DNA of 64,000 nt from JAAYEA01 sp012689325 (lineage in GTDB: Bacteria; Chloroflexota; Anaerolineae; JAAYEA01): assembly GCA_036841525.1 (NCBI GenBank), contig DAITVZ010000016.1, forward strand, positions 1 to 64,000. Reading direction: 5' to 3'. The notes under the pieces are model-generated. The model was not told the origin of the DNA and made no database searches. It saw only the letters and a program-made list of their open reading frames with translations. The translations under genes were made by a program, and so were the position numbers. This document shows, in pieces, positions 23,446-32,370 of the stretch (the first letter of the stretch is position 1; the number at the start of each line of letters is the position of its first letter).

Positions 23446-24795
23446 CTACTGGCCGATAACGGACTGGCCCCCTTCCAGGCCCTCCAGGATCTGGATCCGT
23501 TCCTCGCCGACGATGCCGACTTTGATGTCGATGCGCCGCTGGCGGCCTTCCTGATCGACCACGACAAAGTTGCGCCCCTCAAAGCTGCGCACCGCCGCCG
23601 GAGGCAGCCACAGCGCCTCTTTTTCCTCTTCCAGCAGGACCGTGCAAGCAGCGACGTCCCCCATGCGCAGCTCGATCGAGGTGTCATTCAGCGCCAGATG
23701 CGTGAACTGGTCGGCTTTGTCCAGTTTGGACTGGGAGCCGCCTTGCCCGTAGGGATAAGGCATCTCGATGATCTTGGCCGGGAACGCGCGGCCAGCATAG
23801 GTCGCCAGCGTCACCGTGACCGGCATTTCCACTTCCAGGTTCTGCATCTCGGCATCGGAAAGCTGCACGGCCAACTCCAGGTTGGTCTGGTCAGCCACAA
23901 TGGCCACGGTCTTGAACGCCTCCACCGCGCGCCCTTCCGTCACCGCCAGGGTGGTCACGATGCCATCGATGGGCGACAGGATGCGGTTCTGGGCCACCTG
24001 CCCCTGCAGCCGATCGAGGCTCAGTTGGGCTTGCTCCACGGCCTTGACCAGGTTCTGGTCCACGCCCTGCTCCAGATAGCTGTGCTTGAGCTTGGCCAGC
24101 TCCAGGTCCTTCTCCAACAACTGCACATCATAATCGAAAGCCTCTTTTGCCTCCAGGGCCTTGGCATACGCGATCTTGGCCAGCTGCCAGTTGATCGTGG
24201 CGTCCTGCAGGTTCCGCGCTGCCCTGGTGGCTTCCACGCCCGGCTGCCAGGCGATCCGGTCGTAGGCCGCCTGGGCATCCCCCCGCGCCGCATCGGCCAG
24301 CGTCACCCGGTGCGCCGCGGCCTGGACGTCCAGCGCGGGGTCTTGGAGCTTTTTCTTGGCCAGTTGGATCTCTTTCGCCTCCAGGTTGACCTTGGACTCG
24401 GTCAACTGGCGCTCGAGGGATTGTTGGGCCTGCTCCAGGCTGAGCTGCACTTTTTCCAGGGCGACCTGGGCCTGGGCTTCCGAGTTCAGCGCGCCCTCCA
24501 TCTCGAGCTCGGCGATGACATCGCCTGCCAGCACCGACTGGTTACGCTCCACATGCACCTTGCTGACATACCCGCCGGCCTTGAAGGCAAGCTCTTCCTC
24601 AACAATCGGCGAGACGCGCGCGTTGAACTTGAGCAGCTTTTGGACGGTACCGCGCTGCACGGTATAGAGCGTCTGCTCCGCCACGATGGGCGTCGGGATC
24701 GGCGTGGGCGTGGCCTGTTCCTGAGCAGTCTGGCAACCGGCCATAAGCAGCCCTGCGAAAGCGATCAGGATCAATGTACGTAGCTTTCTGGTCAT
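23446..24795 (-). CDS. HlyD/MacA-like periplasmic adaptor lipoprotein
   Basis: 449 residues from ATG 24793-24795 (MTRKLRT); a GTG three codons upstream is possible. Lipobox LLMAGC at ~20. Domain order is that of membrane fusion proteins: a lipoyl-like half (GGYVSKVHVERNQSVLAGDVIAELE split over ~70-95), a long coiled-coil hairpin (~100-290) and the second lipoyl half with RILSPIDGIVTTLAV, then beta-barrel domains with an SDAEMQNLEVEMPVTVTL segment. It would join an inner-membrane ABC pump to an outer partner or act in an extracytoplasmic complex. Confidence 0.9.
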   Translation of the reverse strand: MTRKLRTLILIAFAGLLMAGCQTAQEQATPTPIPTPIVAEQTLYTVQRGTVQKLLKFNARVSPIVEEELAFKAGGYVSKVHVERNQSVLAGDVIAELEMEGALNSEAQAQVALEKVQLSLEQAQQSLERQLTESKVNLEAKEIQLAKKKLQDPALDVQAAAHRVTLADAARGDAQAAYDRIAWQPGVEATRAARNLQDATINWQLAKIAYAKALEAKEAFDYDVQLLEKDLELAKLKHSYLEQGVDQNLVKAVEQAQLSLDRLQGQVAQNRILSPIDGIVTTLAVTEGRAVEAFKTVAIVADQTNLELAVQLSDAEMQNLEVEMPVTVTLATYAGRAFPAKIIEMPYPYGQGGSQSKLDKADQFTHLALNDTSIELRMGDVAACTVLLEEEKEALWLPPAAVRSFEGRNFVVVDQEGRQRRIDIKVGIVGEERIQILEGLEGGQSVIGQ

Positions 24796-24853
24796 TATCT
24801 GCACCCCACTCTTGAAATTGCGGCATCACTGCCAAATCGAGCCAGCAAGCTCT

Positions 24854-26113
24854 CTATTGGGCGCTGTTCAGGCTTTGGATCGCGGCGTCCCATTGAGCTT
24901 GCATTGCTTCCAACCCCTCTTCGGCGGTTTTTCGGCCCATCATGATCTCGTCGATCAGCCCCACGGATTGCAGGGGCACCTGCGTGAGCCAGGCAGCGGC
25001 GGGGAGGGTCATCCCGTATTCCGCGGTCTCTTGGATCACCGCATACAGCTCCTCGCCGGCCCACTTGCGATAGCTCTCATCCTCCACCACCGACCGGCGC
25101 GGCGGCACGTCCCAATCCAGGTCGGCTTTGGTGGCCACATAGTTGAGCCAGAGCCAACTCTCCTGGGGATGCGCCGTATCGGCGGTGATAAAGTAGGCCG
25201 TGGACATCATGAACGTGACGCGCGCCTCGTCCTGGGGAAGCGGCACGACGCCCCACTCGAAATCCCACTTTTCGCGTTCGTTCTGGCCGCCCCGCTCGGA
25301 GAGCAGCAGCATCCACATCCCCGCTTGCCCCCAACGGACCTTGCTCATCACCGTGTTCCACAGGTCGCCGCTGCTATAGGTGATCACCGGCATCACGCGG
25401 TGCTCGTTGGCGAGCGCCACGTACCACTCCACCGCCCGGATTACCCGCTCGTCATCCAGCATGGCCCGGGTGGGCTTTTCCATGTTGTCCACCAACTGCC
25501 CGCCGCCCTGGTAGATAAAGGCCCACAGGCCGATCCCATAGGGATCCGGCAGAAAGGCGTTCTGAGCGACCAGCGGATCCTCGCTCAGTTTCTGCGCGGT
25601 GATCAGGAAATCGTTCCAGGTCCAGCCCGCCTGAGGATAAGTCGCCCCAGCCCGGTCCAGCAGGTCCTTGTTATAAAAGAGCACCATGGGATCCACGTTG
25701 GCCGGAATGCCCCAGGTGCGATCCTGCTCGCGATAGACTTCCCAGAGCTTGGGGTAATAGTCCTCCACCGGAAAGTCCTTGCTCACGTTCAGGAAAGGCG
25801 ATAGCTCCTGGATGGCCTCGCGCTGCAGCAGCGTCGGGTAATCGAATTGCTCCGCCTCCGCCACGTCCACCCCGCCGCTGTTGATGCTGCGCACGATATT
25901 GCCGCTGCGCTCCACCTCCACCGTGATATAGGGGTACTTGGCGTGAAAGGCCTCCGCTGCCTGCAAGTAGCGCGCCTGCTGTGCCTGGCGCGGAAAGATA
26001 AAGCGCAACGTCACTGGCTCCGGCGTGGGCACAGGGTTGCTGATCAGCCCCGCGCAGCCAGTGCAGCTCACCAGCCAAACCGCCAACAAGGCCAGGATCA
26101 GTTTTCTGCGCAC
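24854..26113 (-). CDS. Extracellular solute-binding lipoprotein, family 1 (sugar type), without adjacent permeases
   Basis: 419 residues; start is GTG 26111-26113 after GGGAGGAAGG. Signal peptide LILALLAVWLVSCTGC with a lipobox Cys. Family-1 binding-protein features: FHAKYPYITVEVERSG, DPMVLFYNKDLLDRAG, WTWNDFLITAQKL, MSTAYFITADTAHPQESWLWLNYVA. Normally such proteins sit beside two sugar permease genes. Here the neighbours are ftsK and a MacA-like adaptor, with only 13 bases to ftsK, so it may work in an unusual setting or with permeases elsewhere. Confidence 0.9.
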   Translation of the reverse strand: MRRKLILALLAVWLVSCTGCAGLISNPVPTPEPVTLRFIFPRQAQQARYLQAAEAFHAKYPYITVEVERSGNIVRSINSGGVDVAEAEQFDYPTLLQREAIQELSPFLNVSKDFPVEDYYPKLWEVYREQDRTWGIPANVDPMVLFYNKDLLDRAGATYPQAGWTWNDFLITAQKLSEDPLVAQNAFLPDPYGIGLWAFIYQGGGQLVDNMEKPTRAMLDDERVIRAVEWYVALANEHRVMPVITYSSGDLWNTVMSKVRWGQAGMWMLLLSERGGQNEREKWDFEWGVVPLPQDEARVTFMMSTAYFITADTAHPQESWLWLNYVATKADLDWDVPPRRSVVEDESYRKWAGEELYAVIQETAEYGMTLPAAAWLTQVPLQSVGLIDEIMMGRKTAEEGLEAMQAQWDAAIQSLNSAQ

Positions 26114-26126
26114 GGTTCCTTCCTCC

Positions 26127-28373
26127 CTAAACGCGAGCCGCGTCGCCGGACTCGACCAGCACCTCACGAGGACGGCTGCCGCCCGGCGAGGGGCCCACAA
26201 TGCCCTTCTCCTCCATGAGATCGATCAGGCGCGACGCCCGGGTATAACCGATACGCAATTTGCGCTGCAACAGCGAGACGGAGGCGCGTCCCTCTTCGCA
26301 GACGATCTCGATCGCCTCCTGAAGCAGGGAATCGCCGTCGCCGTCCTCCTCCGCAGGCGCCGCGGAGGGCTCGCCAGGCAAGCCGTCGAACAAGGGCTTT
26401 TGCACCAGCGGCGCGTCTGCCGCCAGGGGGCGCTCCAGGCTCAGCCCCTTCCAATAGCGCACCAACCGCTCCAGCTCGAGATCGGTCACATAGCAGCCCT
26501 GGATGCGCGCCAGCTTGCTGGAATCGGGCGGCATATAGAGCATGTCGCCGCTGCCCAGCAATTGCTCCGCGCCGGGGGTGTCCAAGATCACCCGCGAATC
26601 CACCTGCGAGGTGACGGCAAAGCTAATGCGTGCCGGGAAATTGGCCTTGATCAGGCCGGTGACCACGTCCACCGAGGGGCGCTGCGTGGCGATCACCAGG
26701 TGGATGCCGGTGGCCCGCGCCATCTGGGCGATACGGCAGATGTGGCGCTCCACGTCGTCCGGCGCGGCCATCATGATATCCGCCAATTCGTCGATAAAGA
26801 TCACCAGGAAAGGCAGGGTGGGCTGGCCCTTGGCCTCCATCTGCTGGTTATAAGACTCGATATTCCTGGCCCCCGCCGCCGAAAACATCTGATACCGGCG
26901 CTCCATCTCGCGCGTAGCCCATTTGAGCGTCTCCACCACCCGCGCCACCTCGGTGATCACCGGCGAGAGCAGGTGAGGGATGCCATTGAGCTGTACCATC
27001 TCGACCATCTTGGGGTCCACCAGCAAGAGGCGGAGGGTGTCCGGCGTGTGGGTGCAGAGCAAGCAAGTGATCAGCGCGTTGATGCAGGCCGATTTGCCCG
27101 AGCCGGTGGCGCCTGCCACCAGCAGGTGGGGCATGGATGCCAGGTTGGCGACCACCGGCTGGCCGGAGACGTCGCGCCCCAGCGCGATCATCAGCTTGTC
27201 CTTGCGCGGCTTGAAATCCTCGACCTCCATGACCCCGCGCAACGAGACCACCGCCACCTGGGCGTTGGGCACTTCCAGGCCCACCACCGACCTCCCCGGC
27301 ACCGGCGCCTCGATGCGGATCGGCGAAGCGGCCAACGCCAGCTCCAGATCCTTGCCCAGCGCGCTGATGCGATTCACCTTGACCTTGGCCTGGCGAATCT
27401 CGCCGTTCTTTTCGCGATGCTCCACATAGCCCGGCTCGACGCCGAACTGGGTGACCGTCGGCCCCTGGTTCACCTCGGTGACTTTGCCGGGGACGCCAAA
27501 GCTGGTCAGCGTCTCCTCGATGATGCGGACGCGATGGCGGATTTCGGACTGGCTGATGTCTTGCTCGGTGGTTTCGTCGAGGATGCTCGCCACGGAGGGC
27601 AGGCGCCAGGGAGAGGGCTCGCCGCCGATGACGCGCGGCTGCAAGGGCGTGGCCTCGGAGGCGGCGGGCCTGGGCGCGAACTTGGCTTTGACCGCTTCCA
27701 TCAGGGGTTTGGCCCCTTCGGACTTGGCCTTGTTCAAGAGCTTGGCGGGCAAGCCATTCTGCTGAGGCTGGGAGGGCGCCGAGATCACCACCTGGCCCGC
27801 CTTGCGGGCGCGATAGCTGGCCACGGCGTCCCGGATCGCCTCCCGAACCTGCGCCAGGAGCGCCAGCGTCGAGATGTCAAAGGCCAGCACGATGCCCAAC
27901 ACCAGCAGCGTGACCAGGATCACGAACATGCCCAGCCGCCCGACCCAGGCGACAAAGGTCTGCTGCATAAACAGCCCGACCAGGCCGCCCCCGGCTCCCG
28001 CTTGGGCCAGGGCCTGGGGATCATCGGCGAAGGCATGGAACCAGCCGAGCATGGCCACCAACAGCACCGCCAGCCCCGCCCACCGCTCCCCGCTCACCGT
28101 GGGAGCGGCGTCAAAGCTGCGCAGGAAAAGGATCAGTCCCACCGCCCCCATGACGAGGCAAATGGGCAATACGCCCCAGCCAAAGCTGGTGCGCAACAGG
28201 CCGATCCAGGCCTCGGTGACCACGCCACGGCTCAGGGAAAGGAGGCTCAGCAGGGTCAGAAAAGCTATGGCGATCAGCAGAATGCCGCTGGTCCGCAGCA
28301 GGCTCTTGCTGGAAATGCCTTGGGGAGGTGGCGCCTTGGTCGATTTTCTCGGGCTCGAACGCCGTTTGGTCAT
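26127..28373 (-). CDS. ftsK: DNA translocase FtsK/SpoIIIE
   Basis: 748 residues, close to SpoIIIE length. A basic head and four membrane helices (to ~175) precede a variable linker and the motor: alpha domain SEIRHRVRIIEETLTSFGVPG with QGPTVTQFGVEPG, beta RecA core with LLVAGATGSGKSACIN (Walker A), LRLLLVDPKMVEM, VIFIDELADIMM (Walker B) and GIHLVIATQRPSVDVVTG, then a C-terminal winged-helix gamma domain (ASVSLLQRKLRIGYTRASRLIDLMEEKGIVG, split) that reads KOPS/SRS sites. It clears chromosome DNA from the division septum. It heads the minus-strand unit down to 20414. Confidence 0.95.
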   Translation of the reverse strand: MTKRRSSPRKSTKAPPPQGISSKSLLRTSGILLIAIAFLTLLSLLSLSRGVVTEAWIGLLRTSFGWGVLPICLVMGAVGLILFLRSFDAAPTVSGERWAGLAVLLVAMLGWFHAFADDPQALAQAGAGGGLVGLFMQQTFVAWVGRLGMFVILVTLLVLGIVLAFDISTLALLAQVREAIRDAVASYRARKAGQVVISAPSQPQQNGLPAKLLNKAKSEGAKPLMEAVKAKFAPRPAASEATPLQPRVIGGEPSPWRLPSVASILDETTEQDISQSEIRHRVRIIEETLTSFGVPGKVTEVNQGPTVTQFGVEPGYVEHREKNGEIRQAKVKVNRISALGKDLELALAASPIRIEAPVPGRSVVGLEVPNAQVAVVSLRGVMEVEDFKPRKDKLMIALGRDVSGQPVVANLASMPHLLVAGATGSGKSACINALITCLLCTHTPDTLRLLLVDPKMVEMVQLNGIPHLLSPVITEVARVVETLKWATREMERRYQMFSAAGARNIESYNQQMEAKGQPTLPFLVIFIDELADIMMAAPDDVERHICRIAQMARATGIHLVIATQRPSVDVVTGLIKANFPARISFAVTSQVDSRVILDTPGAEQLLGSGDMLYMPPDSSKLARIQGCYVTDLELERLVRYWKGLSLERPLAADAPLVQKPLFDGLPGEPSAAPAEEDGDGDSLLQEAIEIVCEEGRASVSLLQRKLRIGYTRASRLIDLMEEKGIVGPSPGGSRPREVLVESGDAARV

Positions 28374-28423
28374 GACTCGTCCCGACAGCTGCCCTCAGGA
28401 TGTGCTGAGGCATATTATAGCAC
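28369..28423. repeat. Left copy of a 55-base exact duplication at the scaffold gap
   Basis: Starts GTCATGACTCGTCCCGACAG and ends TATTATAGCAC directly before the Ns. The same 55 bases restart right after the Ns. It contains the ftsK start region and an extended -10 promoter (minus-strand TGCTATAAT, 28414-28422). Confidence 0.95.
28414..28422 (-). promoter_or_regulatory. Extended -10 promoter element of ftsK
   Basis: Minus-strand TGC followed by TATAAT (28414-28419). The -35 region would lie in what is now N sequence. In the copy at 28524-28578 the upstream sequence continues normally, with no strong -35 box, as is usual for extended -10 promoters. Confidence 0.55.
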
Positions 28424-28523
28424 NNNNNNNNNNNNNNNNNNNNNNNNNNNNNNNNNNNNNNNNNNNNNNNNNNNNNNNNNNNNNNNNNNNNNNNNNNNNN
28501 NNNNNNNNNNNNNNNNNNNNNNN
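28424..28523. other. Assembly gap: 100 Ns
   Basis: Exactly 100 undetermined bases between two identical 55-base ends. A round 100-N filler with k-mer-sized identical ends points to a scaffolder joining two contigs that really overlap; the true distance is probably zero. Confidence 0.95.
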
Positions 28524-28578
28524 GTCATGACTCGTCCCGACAGCTGCCCTCAGGATGTGCTGAGGCATATTATAGCAC
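28524..28578. repeat. Right copy of the 55-base duplication at the gap
   Basis: Identical to 28369-28423. It continues into CACCTGATACAATGAG, the natural upstream region of ftsK and leader of the aldolase gene. Confidence 0.95.
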
Positions 28579-28672
28579 CACCTGATACAATGAGAAAATG
28601 CCATCGAACACCCCGCCCGGGCGCAATTCCGGGCCCCACACGGCCACGGTTTGGGTGATCCTTGTGCCCAGT

Positions 28673-28701
28673 TTGACACGGCATGTCATTTGTGGTATCC
28701 C
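28673..28701 (+). promoter_or_regulatory. Possible promoter of the aldolase-family gene
   Basis: Perfect TTGACA (28673-28678) with TATCCC (28696-28701) 17 bases later. The -10 is weak. Confidence 0.4.
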
Positions 28702-28727
28702 TTCCTGGAATTTGCGGAGGGAAAAGA

Positions 28728-29345
28728 ATGGAAGCGAGAGAAGAGGAAATCCGCCAGCGGGTCGTGGCCATTGGCCGCCTGATGTACCAGCGGTTTCTGA
28801 CCGATTCAGCGGGCGGCAATATCAGCGTCAGGATAGGCGAGCGGGTCCTCTCCACGCCGCGCTACGCCGGAAGCAAACGGCAATGGCAGCTCGAGCCGGA
28901 ACAGCTCGTCTTGGTGGACCCCGAGCGCCTGACGGAAGAGCAGGCCGCCCGAATCTCCCGCGAGATTCAGGCGCATTTTGCCATCTATAGGGCGCTGCCC
29001 CAGGCAGGCGCGGTGATCCATGCGCACCCCCGTTACGTGATGCCCTTCGCCACGCTGGGCTTGCCCATCCCCCCAGTCTGGGAGGACACGCTCAAGTTCG
29101 GCACCATCGGGCTGGTGCCGGAAGCCCCCGCGCACTCGGCCGAGCTGGCCGAGGCGGTGGCGCAGGCGCTATTGCCCCAGGCCGCCGCCCTGCAAAAGCA
29201 CGGGCTGGCGGTGCTGATCCCCAAGCACGGCATCGTGGTGGCTGGCCGCGACCTGGACGACGCCTATGACACGTTGGAGCGCATCAACGGCAACGCCGAA
29301 TGCATCCTGCTTTGCCGCCTGCTGGAGCCGTCGAATAGGACCTAA
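28728..29345 (+). CDS. Class II aldolase/adducin family protein
   Basis: 205 residues from ATG 28728 (MEAREEEIRQR) after GCGGAGGG; an upstream in-frame ATG (28683) lacks a ribosome site. Fold markers: FLTDSAGGNISVRIG near the N terminus, AVIHAHPRYVMPFA with the HxH zinc pair, and LIPKHGIVVAGRDLDDAYDTLERIN with the third His and the usual end helix. Relatives are fuculose-/ribulose-phosphate aldolases and methylthioribulose-phosphate dehydratase. The catalytic Glu position between motifs is not obvious, so the reaction is open. Confidence 0.85.
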   Translation: MEAREEEIRQRVVAIGRLMYQRFLTDSAGGNISVRIGERVLSTPRYAGSKRQWQLEPEQLVLVDPERLTEEQAARISREIQAHFAIYRALPQAGAVIHAHPRYVMPFATLGLPIPPVWEDTLKFGTIGLVPEAPAHSAELAEAVAQALLPQAAALQKHGLAVLIPKHGIVVAGRDLDDAYDTLERINGNAECILLCRLLEPSNRT

Positions 29346-29351
29346 GTAACA

Positions 29352-29380
29352 TTGACGAGCAAGACCGAGCGCTATATAGT
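29352..29380 (+). promoter_or_regulatory. Promoter of the DNRLRE surface-protein gene
   Basis: TTGACG (29352-29357) and TATAGT (29375-29380), spacer 17; about 45 bases of leader. Confidence 0.65.
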
Positions 29381-29434
29381 AACATGAGATGCCCTGTCTA
29401 GCTCAGGCTTCCCCAAGAGGAAAGGAGCGAGCCC

Positions 29435-31132
29435 ATGCCTGGTCAGAAGAATCGCGAGCCTGCCCGCCCTGCTGCGGCGCCGGGCGTTGCCAGTCGGCGC
29501 TATGCCCTCGCGCTGGGCTTTCTGGTGCTCCTGGCTCTGCTATCGTTTGCGGCACAGCCCGTGCCCTCGCTCTCCGCCGAGCCAGTGTCGACCTTGGCCG
29601 CAGAGCTCGTCGTGGCCACCCCCGCGGCGGATCTCGCGGCGGCGGTGGTCTATACCGTGGACAAGTGCCCCCCCAGCTTTCAGAAGTCGGTCTATAACCA
29701 GACCGAGGTGGTGTACTTGCACGGCACCGGCTTTGCCCCCTATGAGCCGATCTACTGGGACATCTGGGGCATGCCCGGGAGTTGCGACGCCGACAAGCGC
29801 ATCGCCCACAGCCGCATGACCGCCAGTTGGAATGGCTCCTTCTGCATCTATTCCTACACGGTGGCCGGCGACGACTGCGGCACCTACAAGGTCGTGGTCA
29901 ATGGCGCCTTTGTGACCTACTATGATGTGCCCCGCTCCCTGGGTCCCACCGCCACGGCCACCGGCACCGCCACCCTCACGCCCACCGTGACCCCTACTTT
30001 CCCGCCCACGCCGTACACCTTTACAGGGTATGTTTACGAAGAGCTGCGCGACTCTGGCGGCGCCAGCCCCGCGGCCACCGCGCCGCTGTCGGGCGTTCAG
30101 ATGGAGCTGTACACCGGACGGGGCGAAAGCTGGACGCTGGTGGATCGCGCTACCACCACCCAGAGCGGCTGGTTCGCGCTGGACCACGTCACTGAACTCG
30201 AGTCGCCGCGTTTTCGCATCGTCGAGATCGACCCGCCCGGCTACGAGTCAGTGCGCGCCGTCAGGCCGCCGCTGTATGGCATCGTGGTGGACCCCAACAC
30301 CATCGAGATGCGCATGCCCTACGGCGAGCAAGCGGGCGCCCTGTCCTTCTATGACCGCGTGGCCGACGCGACGCCTTGGCCCACCGCCACGCCGACGGTG
30401 ACCGGCACGCCGCCCACCGAGACCCCCACCCTCACGCCCATCCCGCAGGACGAGATCAAGACCGTGGTCCTGCAACAGGGCCTGGATGGCTACACCGGCG
30501 TCGAGGACACCTATATCACCTCCTGGTTCCTGTACGAGAACTATGCCCGCTACAACATGATGTCCGTCCGCTCCGATGACCGGATGTCGCCCATGTTGCG
30601 CTTCGACCTATCCTTCATCCCGCCCAACTCGACGATCATCGACGCGACGTTGAGCCTCTACGTCCCCAGCGCGGGGCCGCACCCGATGCGCGTCGAGGCC
30701 TATCGGGTCTATCGCCCCTGGGTCGTCTCCGAGGTAAACTGGATCGAGGCCTCCAAGAAATACAAGTGGGCCGAATGGGGCGCGAACAAGCTCGGCCAGG
30801 ACCGCGCCGAGGCCGCGGAGGATGGGGTGGACCTCACCGCCGTGGGCCGCTGGTACGACCTGAAGGTGACGCGGATGGCCCAAGAGTGGGTGAATGCCGA
30901 AGGACAGAACCAGGGCGTCATCCTGAAAGGCTCGGCGGAAAGCGTCTCGGTGCAGTGGAACTATTACGCCTCCGAGTACTGGCAGACCGCCTATCGGCCC
31001 AAGCTGACCGTCGTCTATGCCCTGGGCCCGGCCACGCCGACCCCCACCCCCACCCGGCGCGCCACGGCCACGCCGACGGACACCGCCACGCCGACGCCAA
31101 CCTGGTACATCCCCTTTGGCGGAACCAGATAA
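29435..31132 (+). CDS. Exported multidomain surface protein with DNRLRE-like domain and Thr/Pro linkers
   Basis: 565 residues. A basic head and membrane segment (YALALGFLVLLALLSFAA, ~24-42) form a signal or anchor. Residues ~65-165 are a Cys-containing beta domain (KCPPSF, SCDADKR, FCIYSY, DDCGTY). A TATATGTATLTPTVTP linker leads to a prealbumin-like region (YTFTGYVYEELRD, ~195-300), a second PTP linker, then residues ~345-530 with LQQGLDGYTGVEDTYITSWF and SPMLRFDLSFIPPNSTI, typical of DNRLRE/CBM96-like carbohydrate-binding jelly rolls. It ends in a third TP-rich tail. Probably cell-surface, polysaccharide-related. Confidence 0.75.
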   Translation: MPGQKNREPARPAAAPGVASRRYALALGFLVLLALLSFAAQPVPSLSAEPVSTLAAELVVATPAADLAAAVVYTVDKCPPSFQKSVYNQTEVVYLHGTGFAPYEPIYWDIWGMPGSCDADKRIAHSRMTASWNGSFCIYSYTVAGDDCGTYKVVVNGAFVTYYDVPRSLGPTATATGTATLTPTVTPTFPPTPYTFTGYVYEELRDSGGASPAATAPLSGVQMELYTGRGESWTLVDRATTTQSGWFALDHVTELESPRFRIVEIDPPGYESVRAVRPPLYGIVVDPNTIEMRMPYGEQAGALSFYDRVADATPWPTATPTVTGTPPTETPTLTPIPQDEIKTVVLQQGLDGYTGVEDTYITSWFLYENYARYNMMSVRSDDRMSPMLRFDLSFIPPNSTIIDATLSLYVPSAGPHPMRVEAYRVYRPWVVSEVNWIEASKKYKWAEWGANKLGQDRAEAAEDGVDLTAVGRWYDLKVTRMAQEWVNAEGQNQGVILKGSAESVSVQWNYYASEYWQTAYRPKLTVVYALGPATPTPTPTRRATATPTDTATPTPTWYIPFGGTR

Positions 31133-31151
31133 CAGCACAGGACCTGAGACC

Positions 31152-31181
31152 AGAGGGCTGCTCGCGAGCAGCCCTCTTTTT
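31152..31181 (+). terminator. Rho-independent terminator
   Basis: AGAGGGCTGCTCGC / GCGAGCAGCCCTCT perfect hairpin followed by TTTTT, 20 bases after the stop at 31132. Confidence 0.92.
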
Positions 31182-31203
31182 GTGCAACGGGCGCGGCCAG
31201 CAA

Positions 31204-31232
31204 TTGGCGATTCCCCTGTCCTATGCTATTAT
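31204..31232 (+). promoter_or_regulatory. Promoter of the URO-D-like gene
   Basis: TTGGCG (31204-31209) and TATTAT (31227-31232), spacer 17. Confidence 0.68.
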
Positions 31233-31266
31233 ATGGTGCCTTTGAAACCCTTGTTGTGGAGGCTAG

Positions 31267-32328
31267 ATGCTGACGTATAAGGAAGATTGGGGGACCGCCA
31301 AGCAACGCCTGTTGGCCTGGTGGGACCGCGAGATCATCGATCGCGTGGTGATACAGGTGACGGCTCCCCGCCCCGGACGGCGCGTGGTGACGCCGCCCGA
31401 CGATCTCGTGCGTCGCTGGACGGACGTGGATTACGTGCTGGACGCCGCCGAGGCGCGCTTGGAAGGAACCTACTACGCCGGGGAGTCTTTCCCCTGCTAC
31501 TGGCCCAACCTTGGCCCCGACGTGTTCGCCGGCTATTTGGGCTGCGAGATCCAGTTCGGCGAGAACACCAGTTGGTCCGTGCCCTTTGTCAAGGAATGGT
31601 GGCAGTTCCCCTGCGTCCAGTTCGACCGCCAGAACCGCTGGTGGGAGCTGACCCAGCTCATGCTGGAGCGCGGCGGTGAGCGTTTCCAGGGCAAGGCCAT
31701 CCTCGGCTTTACCGACATCCACGGCGGCGGCGATGCCGTGGCCGCGCTGCGCGACCCGCAGACCCTGGCCCTGGACCTGGTCGATCACCCGGAAGAGGTG
31801 CTCATGGCCATGGAGTGCGTCGAGTCGATCTGGTTCGACGTCTATGCCGAGCAACTCGACCTGATCCGCCAGTACTCGGCCGGGGCCAGCACCTGGATGA
31901 ACCTCTGGCACCCCGGCAAATGGTACCCGGTCAGTTGCGACTTTATCTGCATGATCTCGCCCGCGATGGTAGAGAAATTCATCCTGCCCGAGCTGCTGGC
32001 TGAGATCAGCTATTTGGACCGCAGCATCTTTCACTTGGACGGCCCCGGCGCGCTCAAGCATCTGGACGCCTTGCTCGCCATCGACAAGCTGGGCGCGATC
32101 CAGTGGGTCCCCGGCGCCAACAGCGGCCCCATCGCCCAATGGTTCCCCATCCTGAAAAGGATTCAGGCAGCGGGCAAGGGGCTGCAAATCCACATCGAGC
32201 CGCGCGAGCTGGAGAGCGTGATGGAGACGCTGCGGCCCGAGGGGCTGTGCATCTGCACCGGCGCTTCCACCATCGAAGAGGCCGATGCGCTGGTCCAACG
32301 CGCCAAAGCACTGACCCACGCCAGATGA
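31267..32328 (+). CDS. Uroporphyrinogen-decarboxylase-like protein (URO-D superfamily)
   Basis: 353 residues, ATG after GGAGG. Overall a URO-D-type barrel: GFTDIHGGGDAVAALRDPQTLALDL, a mid segment with WMNLWHPGKWYPVSCDFICMISPAMVEKFILP, and a C-terminal HLDGPGALKHLDALLAI and IHIEPRELESVMETL. Family relatives include corrinoid-methyltransferase MtaA/MtbA types and a large set of uncharacterised enzymes. The His/Cys/Cys zinc motif of MtaA (HxCxnC) is not evident. The N-terminal 60 residues are Trp-rich and unlike HemE, so heme biosynthesis is unlikely. Confidence 0.72.
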   Translation: MLTYKEDWGTAKQRLLAWWDREIIDRVVIQVTAPRPGRRVVTPPDDLVRRWTDVDYVLDAAEARLEGTYYAGESFPCYWPNLGPDVFAGYLGCEIQFGENTSWSVPFVKEWWQFPCVQFDRQNRWWELTQLMLERGGERFQGKAILGFTDIHGGGDAVAALRDPQTLALDLVDHPEEVLMAMECVESIWFDVYAEQLDLIRQYSAGASTWMNLWHPGKWYPVSCDFICMISPAMVEKFILPELLAEISYLDRSIFHLDGPGALKHLDALLAIDKLGAIQWVPGANSGPIAQWFPILKRIQAAGKGLQIHIEPRELESVMETLRPEGLCICTGASTIEEADALVQRAKALTHAR

Positions 32329-32370
32329 TCCCGCCGACGCGGGCGCGGGGAGCAGCGAAAGGAGAGCGGC

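Noticed and set aside
26025..28658. Plus-strand open frame running through the N block
   Set aside because: It crosses the artificial gap and is antisense to ftsK; its composition is a shadow translation.
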